Shown piece after piece: positions 1 to 8,855 of a DNA stretch of 64,000 nucleotides (positions within the stretch are counted from its first letter, which is position 1; each line of letters begins with the position of its first letter). The notes under the pieces are model-generated. The model was given only the letters and a program-made list of their open reading frames with translations. It searched no databases and had not been told where the DNA came from. The stretch is from Gloeotrichia echinulata CP02 (lineage in GTDB: Bacteria; Cyanobacteriota; Cyanobacteriia; Cyanobacteriales; Nostocaceae), in NCBI GenBank assembly GCA_038087035.1, contig CP051187.1, positions 62,001-126,000 of the forward strand, written 5' to 3'. Both the position numbers and the translations under genes were made by a program.

Positions 1-13
1 CGAACAGAGCTTT

Positions 14-108
14 TTACAGCGATTTTCACCCAATAACCACAGATATTCGTAGAGGCGCAAGGCCTTGCGCCCCAAAAGCGTGGTCTATTTACCTGAAAAT
101 GGCTGTAA
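14..108. repeat. TTACAGC-family palindromic repeat, copy 1
   Basis: Ends are TTACAGCGATTTTCA and its near inverse TGAAAATGGCTGTAA, with a GGCGCAAGGCCTTGCGCC palindrome inside. The same end pair with variable interiors recurs at 3650-3746, 23629-23770 and 23963-24090, with degenerate copies near 35.5 kb and 40.0 kb. This looks like a dispersed MITE-type family; no clear target duplication was seen here. Confidence 0.7.
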
Positions 109-144
109 CTGTGGCTCACTTAATTTCTGTTGTAAACTAAACAC

Positions 145-288
145 CTACTCACCGAGATCAGTAGTCATCACACTTTCACATATTTTCAGTAGGTCGGCAA
201 AAATAAAGTTTACAGGAATATGTTGTAAATAGTTGGCGCGATCGCCTTGAGCCGTTAAAATCATCACTAGTATTCTGCTGAAACTCAT
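145..288 (-). pseudogene. possible 47-aa gene remnant
   Basis: An ATG at 288 opens a 47-residue frame (begins MSFSRILVMILTAQ, ends TTDLGE) between the repeat at 14-108 and the methyltransferase gene. It has protein-like composition but no recognised family, and no convincing ribosome binding site. It could be the tail of a decayed gene or chance. Confidence 0.2.
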
Positions 289-370
289 AGTCAAATCGCA
301 CGAAGATAACAGGACTTACGCACTCAGATCCCCCAACCCCAGCAGAAATCTGCAAATTTCGCATATTCAG

Positions 371-1336
371 ATGATGGAAAAAACAGTAAAAGTGATAGAA
401 CGCGACTTATTACCAGAGGGAGATTATGTTTCGCCAGGATTTTCGATTATTCAGCCTGATTCATGTTTTCCCAATATGATTTTGGGAAATATATATCATT
501 CTTTTTGGCTTTACCTGCGGCGGGATATTCGGCATAATTGGTATGTGGATAAGCGACGACAAGGTACAGGATTTGTCAGCAGAGATGAAGCGCATATTCT
601 TTACAATACAGCTTTAAAATTTAAAGGGAAAAAAGCTTTAGAAATAGGCTGTTGGATGGGTTGGTCAGCTTGTCATTTAGCTTTAGGAGGAGTGGAGCTA
701 GATGTTATTGATCCCATGCTATCGGAAGAATTATTTTGCCAAAGCGTCACCGACTCGCTGAAGTCTGCAGGCGTCAAGGAATCTGTGAATCTAATACCAG
801 GATATAGCCCGCAAAAAGTCGAAGAATTAGCAAATAAATTTCAACGTAAATGGTCATTGATATTTATAGATGGTAATCACGAAGCACCAGCGCCACTCAA
901 GGATACAATTATTGCTGAACAATTTGCAGAAGCAGATGCTTTAATTTTATTTCATGATTTGGCTTCTCCCGATGTCGGGGAAGGATTGGACTATTTGAAA
1001 GAGAAAGGATGGAACACAATGGTATATCAAACCATGCAAATCATGGGAGTTGCATGGCGGGGAAATGTTGAGCCGCTCATACATCAGCCAGATACTAACA
1101 TTAACTGGCACTTACCTCCACATTTACAAAAATATGCTGTTAGCGGTGCAATTGAAACTGTAACTGAAGATAAATTTGCCGAAATTCTCAAAGTAGTCCG
1201 ACCATATACATTCTTGAGTGAAGCAAAATTATTTTCACTGTATAGTCAAGCAAAGCAAATATCTGATTATGTTTCTTGGCTACCACAAATGTTAATACAG
1301 GCGATCGCCAGAACCAAACCTCTCAAGGCCAAATGA
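371..1336 (+). CDS. class I SAM-dependent methyltransferase
   Basis: The 321-residue product has a Rossmann-type SAM-binding signature at about residues 89-103 (LEIGCWMGWSACHLA), then DVIDP at the end of strand 2 and a FIDGNHE motif near 175, a layout typical of the Methyltransf_24-like group that modifies small molecules or sugars. The first 70 residues are outside the core and may form a substrate lid. Tandem ATG codons start the gene (371 or 374) and no clear Shine-Dalgarno sequence distinguishes them. The gene stands alone, convergent with cobM, so context gives no substrate. The methyltransferase assignment is firm; the substrate is unknown. Confidence 0.75.
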   Translation: MMEKTVKVIERDLLPEGDYVSPGFSIIQPDSCFPNMILGNIYHSFWLYLRRDIRHNWYVDKRRQGTGFVSRDEAHILYNTALKFKGKKALEIGCWMGWSACHLALGGVELDVIDPMLSEELFCQSVTDSLKSAGVKESVNLIPGYSPQKVEELANKFQRKWSLIFIDGNHEAPAPLKDTIIAEQFAEADALILFHDLASPDVGEGLDYLKEKGWNTMVYQTMQIMGVAWRGNVEPLIHQPDTNINWHLPPHLQKYAVSGAIETVTEDKFAEILKVVRPYTFLSEAKLFSLYSQAKQISDYVSWLPQMLIQAIARTKPLKAK

Positions 1337-1401
1337 TCCAGGGACATGGGGAAGATGAGGTAGATGAGGAAGTAATTATCCCATACCCCATACCCCATGC
1401 C

Positions 1402-2211
1402 CTAATAATGAGACGACCGAAATAGATGGTTATGTTCAGGATGATATAAACGCGATCGCCCTGTTTTTGGCAATAATGCTGGACTTATTACATAAAGTGT
1501 GGTACGTATCAGATTCTCTTCATGGGTACAATCTGCCATTTGGTCGAGGGGGACAACGCAAATTTTTTCATCAGGCCAGCCCACGCGAAAGCAAATCGCC
1601 ACTGGGGTTTCGGGTGGGTAGTGTTCCAGTAGTTTCCCTTCGGCGTCCTTGACATGACGCGCACTCAAATATAAGCAGAGACTGGCTTGATGGGCGGCCA
1701 GGGTAGTTAATTCTTCAGTTGCGGGAACTTCTGTACGTCCGCTGATGCGAGTCAGGATGATGGTTTGGACTAAACCGGGGACCGTCAATTCTACTTTGAG
1801 TTTAGCAGCAGCGGCTTGAAAAGCGCTGATACCGGGTATGACCTCAAAAGGAATTTCTGCCTTTGTGAGGAGGTTAATTTGCTCGTGGATGGCACTATAG
1901 AGACTAGGATCACCAGAATGGAGACGAACCACAGATTTGTGCGATCGCACCCGTTCAACCATAATCGGCAGAATCTCTTCTAAAGTCTTATTCGCAGTCC
2001 GAATAATTTCCGCATCTTCTCGACAAAGATCTAAAATTTGTTCCGGTACTAAAGAATCTGCAAATAAAATCACATCCGCCATAGCCAGCAGTTTATGCGC
2101 CTTAACCGTTAATAAATCAGGGTCGCCAGGGCCAGCCCCGACAATGTACACAGCAGCTTCAAGAGGATTTAGCGATTTTGCATAACACAAATTTTCTGTA
2201 AATTCACGCAT
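1402..2211 (-). CDS. cobM: precorrin-4/cobalt-precorrin-4 C11-methyltransferase
   Basis: This cobalamin-pathway enzyme transfers a methyl group from SAM to C-11 of (cobalt-)precorrin-4. The product has the tetrapyrrole methylase fold: N-terminal VGAGPGDPDLLTVKA, HSGDPSLY near residue 100, and the PGISAFQAAAAKL SAM-loop region. The ATG at 2211 is chosen (269 aa); the longer open frame would begin with TTG at 2223. Length matches CobM/CbiF. No other cob gene is nearby, which is common in cyanobacteria where this pathway is scattered. The gene is convergent with the methyltransferase at 371-1336. Confidence 0.9.
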   Translation of the reverse strand: MREFTENLCYAKSLNPLEAAVYIVGAGPGDPDLLTVKAHKLLAMADVILFADSLVPEQILDLCREDAEIIRTANKTLEEILPIMVERVRSHKSVVRLHSGDPSLYSAIHEQINLLTKAEIPFEVIPGISAFQAAAAKLKVELTVPGLVQTIILTRISGRTEVPATEELTTLAAHQASLCLYLSARHVKDAEGKLLEHYPPETPVAICFRVGWPDEKICVVPLDQMADCTHEENLIRTTLYVISPALLPKTGRSRLYHPEHNHLFRSSHY

Positions 2212-2323
2212 AACAGCACACAAGATAGAGCAACCGCCAAAATTTATTTTGCATTTTCTCAGTGACTTTCCTGATAGACCATTTTTCTCTCGTAGAGATA
2301 AATGGTAGATGCACCCTGGTTAA

Positions 2324-2357
2324 GCCCTGGAGATAACTCTGGGGCATTTTTTATTTT
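2324..2357 (+). terminator. terminator-like hairpin upstream of cobM
   Basis: GCCCTGGAG and CTCTGGGGC, separated by ATAA, form a wobble-containing stem followed by ATTTTTTATTTTT. No plus-strand gene precedes it, so it may end a short non-coding transcript or be a repeat by-product. It sits directly before the heptamer repeat block. Confidence 0.35.
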
Positions 2358-2359
2358 TG

Positions 2360-2605
2360 TCATTGGTCATTTGTCATTTGTCACTGGTCATTGGTCATTG
2401 GTCATTTGTCATTTGTCATTGGTCATTTGTCATTTGTCATTTGTCATTGGTCATTGGTCATTTGTCATTTGTCATTGGTCATTTGTCATTTGTCATTGGT
2501 CATTTGTCATTGGTCATTGGTCATTTGTCATTTGTCATTGGTCATTTGTCATTTGTCATTGGTCATTTGTCATTTGTCATTTGTCATTGGTCAGTTCTAA
2601 CTCAT
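2360..2605. repeat. heptanucleotide tandem repeat (TCATTTG/TCATTGG)
   Basis: About 35 consecutive 7-bp units alternate irregularly between TCATTTG and TCATTGG. Since 7 is not a multiple of 3 and no stops arise on the plus strand, long spurious frames appear in all three phases. This is a cyanobacterial STRR-type repeat. The same units recur at 7381-7530, 25585-25680 and 61127-61358. Confidence 0.95.
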
Positions 2606-2729
2606 TACTCCTAACTCCTAACTCCTAACTCCCAACTCATTACTCATTACTCATTACTCATTACTCATTACTCATTACTCATTACTCATTACTCCTTACT
2701 CCTTACTCATTACTCATTACTCCCAACTC
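2606..2729. repeat. heptanucleotide tandem repeat (ACTCATT/ACTCCTA)
   Basis: A second STRR block directly abuts the first. Its units are mostly ACTCATT, with ACTCCTA, ACTCCTT and ACTCCCA variants. It ends at the lgt stop codon, and the same unit class is found at 28838-29103 (as ATGAGTA/ATGAGTT), 32530-32697 and 53310-53520. Confidence 0.95.
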
Positions 2730-3599
2730 CTATCCCATCTCCCCATTTTTAGGCGAGGAAACAACATCGGGTAAAGGGCGTTTAGCGTAATAAAGCCAAA
2801 TTAATCCCGTTAATCCTAAGATAATTCCCGTTAAACTGACGAGTTGTGCTATCCGCAGGGGTCCGAGCATTAAGCTGTCGGTACGCAAACCTTCGATCCA
2901 CAGGCGACCGCAGCTGTAGGCTGCCAAGTAAAATAAAAACAGCGTACCTACCTTCAGACGTGGCTTTCCCTGTAAACCGCGAAAAAACAAGGTTATGAGT
3001 AGAGAAAACACCATTAAATTCCACAGAGATTCGTAGAGAAAGGTGGGATGGAAATATTCAAAATTAGCTAATTCCGAGGGACGACGTTCTGGGGGAATAT
3101 ACAGCTTCCACGGTAAATTGGTAGGACCACCAAACGCTTCCGAGTTGAAGAAATTTCCCCAACGTCCTATGGCCTGTCCTAAAATCAGCGCCGGCGCGAC
3201 TAAATCTGCCAATTGCCAAAAAGAAACTTGCTTGAGTTTGGCAAAGATTAACGCCGCAGTTAGTCCCCCCAAAATCGCTCCATGAATGGCAATACCCCCT
3301 TGCCAAATAGCGATAATCCGATCTGGGTGCTGGGCATATTCTGACCATTCAAACAAAACATAATATAATCTGGCTGCGGGAATTGCCCCAATTACCAGCC
3401 AAATTGACAAATCGCTGACCAAATCCGGGTTAACATGACGGCGCTTTGCCAAATATTGAGAAAGTCCGACACCAATTAATACAGCTGTAGCGATTAACAA
3501 GCCATACCAGCGGATAGTTATTGGCCCTATTCTCCAGAGAATTGGTCCTGGAGAAGTAAATTGAAACGCCAAAGGCAAATGGGAAAGATCCAGCACCAT
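2730..3599 (-). CDS. lgt: prolipoprotein diacylglyceryl transferase
   Basis: Lgt is the inner-membrane enzyme that moves diacylglycerol from phosphatidylglycerol to the lipobox cysteine of prolipoproteins. The 289-residue product has about seven hydrophobic segments, the conserved IAIHGAILGG near residues 101-110 and the Lgt signature GQAIGRWGNFFNSEAFG near 140-156, followed by PTFLYESLWN. Length is typical and the ATG at 3599 is the only good start. The gene stands alone. Lipoprotein substrates encoded nearby include ZnuA and the lipoprotein at 31713-32222. The last codons run up to the heptamer repeat block. Confidence 0.95.
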   Translation of the reverse strand: MVLDLSHLPLAFQFTSPGPILWRIGPITIRWYGLLIATAVLIGVGLSQYLAKRRHVNPDLVSDLSIWLVIGAIPAARLYYVLFEWSEYAQHPDRIIAIWQGGIAIHGAILGGLTAALIFAKLKQVSFWQLADLVAPALILGQAIGRWGNFFNSEAFGGPTNLPWKLYIPPERRPSELANFEYFHPTFLYESLWNLMVFSLLITLFFRGLQGKPRLKVGTLFLFYLAAYSCGRLWIEGLRTDSLMLGPLRIAQLVSLTGIILGLTGLIWLYYAKRPLPDVVSSPKNGEMG

Positions 3600-3649
3600 G
3601 CAAAAATACCTAGTAGACTAATGATTAATCAGCGTTAGCAGATTCCACC

Positions 3650-3746
3650 TTACAGCGGTTTTCATTCATTTGAACCACAGATCTTCCTAGGGGCGCAAGG
3701 CCTTGCGCCCCTACCCTGTGGTCTATTTACCTGAAAATGGCTGTAA
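3650..3746. repeat. TTACAGC-family palindromic repeat, copy 2
   Basis: It starts TTACAGCGGTTTTCATTC and ends TGAAAATGGCTGTAA, with a GGGGCGCAAGGCCTTGCGCC palindrome in the middle. It lies upstream of lgt. Confidence 0.75.
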
Positions 3747-3755
3747 TAATTGTAG

Positions 3756-3814
3756 GGTGCGTGACGCTGGGATAAATATTGTAGGCATTCACAAGACTTG
3801 TGGCGTCACGCACC
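3756..3814. repeat. GGTGCGTGACGC inverted-repeat element
   Basis: Perfect 12-bp inverted repeats GGTGCGTGACGC and GCGTCACGCACC flank a short interior containing CACAAGACTTGTG. A partial second copy starts at about 3836, and a reversed copy lies at 8459-8517. Confidence 0.75.
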
Positions 3815-3867
3815 ATCCTTGTTAATAATTGTAGGGTGCGTGACGCTGGGATAAATCTCCCCCGTGA

Positions 3868-3912
3868 TTACAGAAGCTCCTAGTTCAGCCGTAGGCAACT
3901 AGGAGTAGTTCA
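3868..3912 (+). mobile_element. remnant of an IS200/IS605 right end
   Basis: GAAGCTCCTAG, a short loop, CTAGGAG and then TAGTTCAC resemble the 3' hairpin tails after tnpB in this window (compare GTAGGTAGTTCAC just after 14975). No open frame precedes it, so only the element end seems to remain. Inference from similarity within the window. Confidence 0.4.
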
Positions 3913-3935
3913 CATATTCTACACCGGCTGCATCA

Positions 3936-4066
3936 CCCGCCTGAGATTGAAATCCCAGGCTAATAGCGCAAGTCCTCTCAAGAGGACTAAACTATTTCTT
4001 GAGATTGATTGCAGTCCATTTCAATGGACTTGAGCTATTAGCCCTGCACTTTGAGTGCTGGGCGGG
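3936..4066. repeat. cloverleaf-type structured repeat, copy 1
   Basis: An outer stem CCCGCC/GGCGGG encloses an arm (TGAGATT/AATCCCA), an inner stem GGCTAATAGC/GAGCTATTAGCC holding two hairpins (AGTCCTCT/AGAGGACT and AGTCCATT/AATGGACT), and a last arm (GCACT/AGTGC). A second element at 29859-30025 has the same fold with different but still complementary arm sequences. Confidence 0.7.
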
Positions 4067-4126
4067 ATATGAGACTAGTTGAGATATAATATTGAGCCTC
4101 AGAACTCCATTAATCCAGCTTTGAAC

Positions 4127-4228
4127 CAATACAGGGATGTTAGGCTCTGATATACACTGTAGGGGCACGGCATCCAAAATTTTTTCTTCTAATGACAATT
4201 TTATTCGTGCCGTGCCCCTGCGACAATA
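4127..4228. mobile_element. truncated CAATAC-type MITE
   Basis: The interior matches the intact element at 8613-8738: both carry AGGGGCACGGCATCCAAAAT, then TTCTTCTAATGACAATTTTA and GTGCCGTGCCCCT. Its left end CAATACAGGGATGTTAGGCTC is a diverged form of the 8613 end. The right inverted repeat is missing, so this is a decayed copy. Confidence 0.6.
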
Positions 4229-4313
4229 TAGCAGATGACTTGGCGTCGGAGCATAAGTGATTAATTGGTAGTAATTGTTAGCTTTTCAGTTACTGTTAAT
4301 TAACCCTTTCAAC

Positions 4314-4347
4314 AAAAAAGACGCAAAGTTGTTCTTTGCGCCTTTTT
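4314..4347 (-). terminator. terminator downstream of the porin gene
   Basis: GACGCAAAG and CTTTGCGCC form a 9-bp stem with a TTGTT loop. A-rich sequence on one side and TTTTT on the other make it plausible in both directions; on the minus strand it would end the porin transcript. Confidence 0.65.
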
Positions 4348-4362
4348 ATGATATAGCGAAAA

Positions 4363-6045
4363 TTAGAAGGTGAATGTGGTTCTCAATGCACCAATCACGA
4401 CACTATCGCTCCTATCGTCATGATTTGGTGCTGTTAACCAAATTACTCCTGGGGTGATAGTGATATTGTCACTGAGTTTGTATTGATAGAAACCTTCAAT
4501 GTGATATGAAGTATTTGGGTCTTTGGCAACACCTATATTCCGCAAAGAACTGCTGACACTAGTAACTTTAGGCTCAACACCTAAAATGATACCTGCGAGG
4601 TTCCCTTTTTTGCCAAGGTCGGGGAAGCCTAGGGTAACAGCATAGTTCCAAACCCCAATATCTCCACCAGCGCTATTTCCGCCGATGGTAACCGCTTTTA
4701 AAGCGCGGCTGGTGGTGTATCCAGCCCAACCACCTAAGACTATTTTATCGTTGACGCCAACGGATGCTTGAATACCGTAGGAATTGCTGGAGAATCGAAA
4801 ATCACCAGGTATAAAACTCGAACTCAGGGTAGCCAAATTACTACCTGTTCCTAGTTTCTGGTTGTAGGAATTGATGTAAGTTAAACCAACAGTAATGCGA
4901 TCAGTTGGTTGAAAATTCAGCTGTGCTAGGGCACCGTAACCACCATTGAACAAACCCTTCCCACCTGTAATAGGATCATTAGCAGGGTTATTAGCTGAAC
5001 CCGCTAAATAGCCTAGATTGAGTGACAAGTTCTTACTAAAATACTGGGTTATGCCCAAACCTGCACCATTTACCTGGTTATAAATTGGGTTGCGGGTACC
5101 AAAGGTAGACAAAGCACCAAAGGCACCATCACCGTCAAACAGGTTAACTGTATTGGCTACGTCGTCTGCAGCACCACCAGTGGCAATGAGCTTGACTCGA
5201 GTTGCTTTGCCAAAGGGGAATGCATAGGACAATGTACCTAGGGTAGCATTGTTGTTGGCATCTGCACCAGTTTTACCACTGGCGAAAGAAAAGTTGCCCT
5301 CACTTGTATTTATGTTAGGGCTAACAATATTATTGGTTTCGATTCTGGTTAACAGTGTATCTTGCCCTGTGAAGCTGGTGGCAAATTCCACACGCGCCCG
5401 CACACCGAGAGTTGTATTCTTATCTGTGATGTTGGCATCACCATCTCTAACTCTCACCTTATCGCCTGAGAGGACATCGCTGACTACTGCGACAACTTGT
5501 CCTTGCAGTTTGGTGGTAGTGGAGAACTGATTTGCTTCTAACTCAGCAGTTTTGGCTTCGAGGGCGTCTACGCGACCGCGTAATGTTGCTAGTTCTGCAG
5601 AAAAATCTTCTTGTAGCTTTTGCAGTTGAGCTAAATCTTGTTTATTTAGCAGATCTGCTGTGCCGGTAGCGATTAATTCGTTAACCCGATCAAGACAAGC
5701 ATTCAAACCAGCCGCAAACTCATAGCGTGTCAACGCCCGATTACCGCGAAAAGTTTTATTGGGATATCCTGCAATACAACCATAGCGTTCTACCAACGAT
5801 TGCAACGCTTGGAATGCCCAGTCTGTAGGTTGCACGTCAGATAGTTGAGATACTGAGGTAACTTGTCCTATTGCCTTCTCTTGAAGAGTATTCTCAACTT
5901 TGGTTTCTGGACTAGCTACAACCTCTGGTTGATTTATTTGGGAAGTCGTTGGTGTTTCCCCTGCAAATGCGGCAGAGTTAACCAGTAACATTGCGCCGCA
6001 AACTGCTGGACTCGCCAGCAATAAAGATTTCCAGAACTTATGCAT
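4363..6045 (-). CDS. SLH-domain outer-membrane iron-uptake porin (OprB/SomA-like)
   Basis: The product is a cyanobacterial outer-membrane channel. After a signal peptide ending near NSAAFA comes one SLH domain (about residues 70-120; DWAFQALQSLVERYG, then YPNKTFRGNRALTRYEFAAGL), which in this family binds the peptidoglycan-linked layer. A heptad-rich coiled coil (about 130-170) and a C-terminal beta barrel of about 380 residues ending in aromatic TTFTF follow. The ATG at 6045 is chosen because TGAGGA lies just upstream; the longer frame starts with GTG at 6057. Length of about 560 aa fits the family. The divergent neighbour is znuA, but whether the porin shares metal control is inference. Confidence 0.88.
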   Translation of the reverse strand: MHKFWKSLLLASPAVCGAMLLVNSAAFAGETPTTSQINQPEVVASPETKVENTLQEKAIGQVTSVSQLSDVQPTDWAFQALQSLVERYGCIAGYPNKTFRGNRALTRYEFAAGLNACLDRVNELIATGTADLLNKQDLAQLQKLQEDFSAELATLRGRVDALEAKTAELEANQFSTTTKLQGQVVAVVSDVLSGDKVRVRDGDANITDKNTTLGVRARVEFATSFTGQDTLLTRIETNNIVSPNINTSEGNFSFASGKTGADANNNATLGTLSYAFPFGKATRVKLIATGGAADDVANTVNLFDGDGAFGALSTFGTRNPIYNQVNGAGLGITQYFSKNLSLNLGYLAGSANNPANDPITGGKGLFNGGYGALAQLNFQPTDRITVGLTYINSYNQKLGTGSNLATLSSSFIPGDFRFSSNSYGIQASVGVNDKIVLGGWAGYTTSRALKAVTIGGNSAGGDIGVWNYAVTLGFPDLGKKGNLAGIILGVEPKVTSVSSSLRNIGVAKDPNTSYHIEGFYQYKLSDNITITPGVIWLTAPNHDDRSDSVVIGALRTTFTF

Positions 6046-6286
6046 TTTTATCCTCACACTAAATTAAAACCGAGAAACCATACCACACTGCTGCTAAAGA
6101 AACTTTGTTAGCAAGCATTGTCAGTATATTACCATTACTTGGCTGTTCTGTAACAACCAAAATTAAGAAATTATGATTAGTTAACTAAAGTTATATTGCC
6201 GACATAATACCTCTGGTGAAAAACAATTTAGTTGTGATTGGCAATACCATTATTGCTTGAGAATGAGAGTTATTATATAATGAGAT

Positions 6287-6301
6287 GTATAATCATTCTC
6301 A
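6287..6301. promoter_or_regulatory. Zur-like operator upstream of znuA
   Basis: GTATAATCATTCTCA resembles the 7-1-7 AT-rich Zur box reported for Anabaena (about TGATAATNATTATCA, recalled from the literature), with about 12 of 15 positions agreeing. A second AATGAGA/TCTCATT symmetry surrounds it at 6280-6303. Position about 60 bp before znuA fits zinc repression. It could also be a Fur site. Confidence 0.5.
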
Positions 6302-6359
6302 TTGTCAACCATAAGTTTGACAAATACAGAGCCAGCACTTTATTTGAGGAGAAAAAACT

Positions 6360-7379
6360 GTGATTCGGACTGACAGAGGAAGTAACACAGACAAACAGAC
6401 AAGGGGTATCTTACCCCTCATAACGGTGGTAATGTTATCAATGGCTACTGGCTGTAACCAAGGGAATACAAATCAGGGCACAACTTCCGCAACGTCACCC
6501 CAAGCACAGGAAGCTGTATCTAAGCCATCACCGCAGTCGGGAAAAACCAAAGTAGTGACAACGTTTTTACCGATATATTTATTTACCAAAGCCGTAGCTG
6601 GGGATGCGGCTAATGTGGAAATTTTAATTAAACCAGGTACGGAGGTGCATGATTACCAAACGACGCCAGAGAATGTGAAGGCGATCGCCACTGCAAATGT
6701 ACTGGTAAAAAATGGTTTGGGGTTAGAGGAATTCCTGGAAGACACTGTGAAAAATGCCCAGAATTCTAAATTAACAGAAATTGATGCCAGCCTTGGTATT
6801 CAAGCTTTAAATCAAATTTCACCCGTTGAGAACACAGAGAAAGGAGAAAAAGACCATGACCACGACCACAAAGCGGGGAATCCTCACGTTTGGCTAGATC
6901 CAGTTTTGGCAAAACAGCAAGTTACAAATATTCGTGATGGCTTAATTACCGCTGATCCGACGAATAAAGCGACTTATGAGGCGAACGCAGCAAATTATAT
7001 CAAACAATTAGAAAATTTAAACAGCGAATATCAACAGATTTTACAAAAAACTCCTAATTGCACCTTTGTCACCTTTCATGATGCATTCCCATATCTAGCC
7101 AAACGCTATAACCTCAAGCAAGTCGCCGTAGTCGAAATCCCTGAAGATCAACTTTCGCCGACGGATGTGCAAAATGTAATTGAAGCAGTGAAAAAATATA
7201 AAGTTAAAGCTTTGTTTAGTGAACCAGGAATAGATAACAAATTACTCAAAAGTCTCTCCCAAGACTTGAAGTTAAATTTGCAGACACTAAATTCTTTGGA
7301 AACAGGCGAAAGAGATCCGCAGTATTATTTCAAGGCGATGAAAGCTAATTTACAAACTCTAGAAACGGCGTGTAAATAA
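6360..7379 (+). CDS. znuA: zinc ABC transporter substrate-binding lipoprotein
   Basis: This periplasmic cluster A-I solute-binding protein captures Zn2+ for the ZnuABC importer. The 339-residue product has a lipoprotein signal with lipobox SMATGC (Cys about 32), a Thr/Ser/Pro-rich spacer, TFLPIYLFTKAVAG, a metal-ligand segment EVHDYQTTPENVKA, a histidine-rich charged loop KDHDHDH near residues 164-170, then NPHVWLDP and FVTFHDAFPYLAKRY. The His-rich loop is typical of zinc rather than manganese members. Translation starts with GTG at 6360, supported by TTGAGGAG 9 nt upstream. A Zur-like box precedes it, and znuC follows after a repeat-filled spacer. Confidence 0.92.
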   Translation: MIRTDRGSNTDKQTRGILPLITVVMLSMATGCNQGNTNQGTTSATSPQAQEAVSKPSPQSGKTKVVTTFLPIYLFTKAVAGDAANVEILIKPGTEVHDYQTTPENVKAIATANVLVKNGLGLEEFLEDTVKNAQNSKLTEIDASLGIQALNQISPVENTEKGEKDHDHDHKAGNPHVWLDPVLAKQQVTNIRDGLITADPTNKATYEANAANYIKQLENLNSEYQQILQKTPNCTFVTFHDAFPYLAKRYNLKQVAVVEIPEDQLSPTDVQNVIEAVKKYKVKALFSEPGIDNKLLKSLSQDLKLNLQTLNSLETGERDPQYYFKAMKANLQTLETACK

Positions 7380-7380
7380 G

Positions 7381-7610
7381 ATTGTCATTGGTCATTGGTC
7401 ATTGGTCATTGGTCATTTGTCATTGGTCATTTGTCATTGGTCATTTGTCATTGGTCATTGGTCATTGGTCATTGGTCATTTGTCATTTGTCATTTGTCAT
7501 TTGTCATTTGTCATTTGTCATTTGTTATTTGTCAGTCCCAATCACCAATCACCAATCACCAATCACCAATCAGCAATCCCCAATCACCAATTCCCAATCC
7601 CCAATCACCC
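7381..7610. repeat. STRR block between znuA and znuC
   Basis: Roughly 20 heptamers of TCATTGG/TCATTTG are followed by about eight CAATCAC-type heptamers (CACCAAT, CCCAATC). The block fills the whole intercistronic spacer, and its open frame fuses artificially to znuC in translation. Confidence 0.95.
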
Positions 7611-8423
7611 ATGAGTAATAACCAGCGAGAGACAGCACCAATTTTAAAAGTAGAGGGATTAACTGTATACCAAGGTAATTATCTAGCGATTCGGGATGTT
7701 TCCTTTGAATTATTACCAGGAACAGATACAGCAATAGTCGGTCCTAATGGTGCGGGTAAAAGCACTTTAGTGAAAGCAGTTTTAGATTTAATTGGACGGA
7801 GTGCTGGTACAATTGAAATGTTTGGTCGCCCAATTTCAAGGTTGGGGAATTTACGCCAAATGTTGGGCTATATGCCACAAAACTTCATATTTGACCGCAG
7901 TTTTCCGATTTGTGCCAGCGAATTGGTAGCATTGGGATGGGTTGGTGAAGGTAAAAGGCAAAAGGTAAAAGGCAAAACAGAAGATTTATTTTTTGCCAAA
8001 CTGTGGAGACAAAACCGAGAAAAATCTGCAGCAGTAGCAGAAGCGTTACAGCGAACTGACGCTTATCATTTCCGCCATCAAGCGATTGGGACACTCAGCG
8101 GCGGTCAACTCAAGCGGGTATTATTAGCTTACTGTTTAGTGACACCTCGGAAACTGTTGGTATTAGATGAAGCCTTTGCCGGGGTGGATGTGCAAGGTAC
8201 AGCGGATTTTTATGCCTTGCTGAATGAATTAAAGCAGCAGGAAGGTTGGACAATATTCCAAGTATCGCATGATATTGACATGGTTAGTCGCCATTGCGAT
8301 CGCGTCCTTTGTCTCAACCAAACCGTTGTTTGTACTGGTAAGCCTGAATTTGCTCTTTCACCGCAAAATCTGTTAGCCACCTATGGACCGGGTTTTAGTC
8401 GTTACCAGCACCACCATAATTGA
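7611..8423 (+). CDS. znuC: zinc ABC transporter ATP-binding protein with a repeat-derived insert
   Basis: This is the ATPase subunit of the zinc importer. The 270-residue product starts at ATG 7611; the upstream open frame is only heptamer repeat. Walker A is GPNGAGKST near residues 46-54, the signature is LSGGQLKR, Walker B is LLVLDEAF and the switch histidine is in QVSHDID. Between the Q-loop and the signature, a basic stretch GKRQKVKGKTED is encoded by two tandem copies of the 14-mer GGTAAAAGGCAAAA (7950-7977), which looks like a non-coding repeat that entered the gene in frame. All catalytic motifs are intact. The permease gene znuB does not follow. Confidence 0.88.
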   Translation: MSNNQRETAPILKVEGLTVYQGNYLAIRDVSFELLPGTDTAIVGPNGAGKSTLVKAVLDLIGRSAGTIEMFGRPISRLGNLRQMLGYMPQNFIFDRSFPICASELVALGWVGEGKRQKVKGKTEDLFFAKLWRQNREKSAAVAEALQRTDAYHFRHQAIGTLSGGQLKRVLLAYCLVTPRKLLVLDEAFAGVDVQGTADFYALLNELKQQEGWTIFQVSHDIDMVSRHCDRVLCLNQTVVCTGKPEFALSPQNLLATYGPGFSRYQHHHN

Positions 8424-8458
8424 GTTAACAGGACTTACTTGGACTACATTTAAAGAAT

Positions 8459-8517
8459 GGTGCGTGACGCCACAAGTCTTGTGACTGGGTAGAATATTTA
8501 TCGCAGCGTCACGCACC
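8459..8517. repeat. GGTGCGTGACGC inverted-repeat element, reversed copy
   Basis: The same 12-bp arms as 3756-3814 appear here in the opposite orientation, including CACAAGTCTTGTG inside. It lies just after znuC. Confidence 0.75.
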
Positions 8518-8612
8518 CTACGATTATTAATGTGCCCCCAGAGTAGGTCCTAATGAATTAGAACCCTAACCAGCAATACCCATTTTATCTGCTACGTGAG
8601 GACGACAGGGGG

Positions 8613-8738
8613 CAATACAGTTCAGTTAGGCTCGAATGGTATACAGTGTAGGGGCACGGCATCCAAAATCTTTTCTTCTAATGACAATTTTACTCGTGCC
8701 GTGCCCCTACGACAATTTTCCTTAACTGAACTGTATTG
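8613..8738. mobile_element. CAATAC-type MITE with 10-bp target duplication
   Basis: Terminal inverted repeats CAATACAGTTCAGTTA and TAACTGAACTGTATTG bound a 126-bp element with no coding capacity. It is flanked on both sides by the identical 10-mer CGACAGGGGG (8603-8612 and 8739-8748). The interior is a long GGGGCACGGC/GCCGTGCCCC hairpin. Same class as 20762-20853 and 37202-37327. Confidence 0.85.
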
Positions 8739-8855
8739 CGACAGGGGGTAGGGGCGCAAGGCCTTGCGCCCTTACTTTGGTCTGTGGTTATGACGTGAAA
8801 ATTAATGTTAAGTAATTTCCAGGAACCTCTTGACGATGCAAGTGTCTACATATCA

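Noticed and set aside
2302..2628. Open frames over heptamer repeats (also 7382-7618, 32236-32737, 61085-61390)
   Set aside because: They read only STRR units (SLVICHW-like periodic peptides) in several phases at once, so they are artefacts of a 7-bp period without stops.
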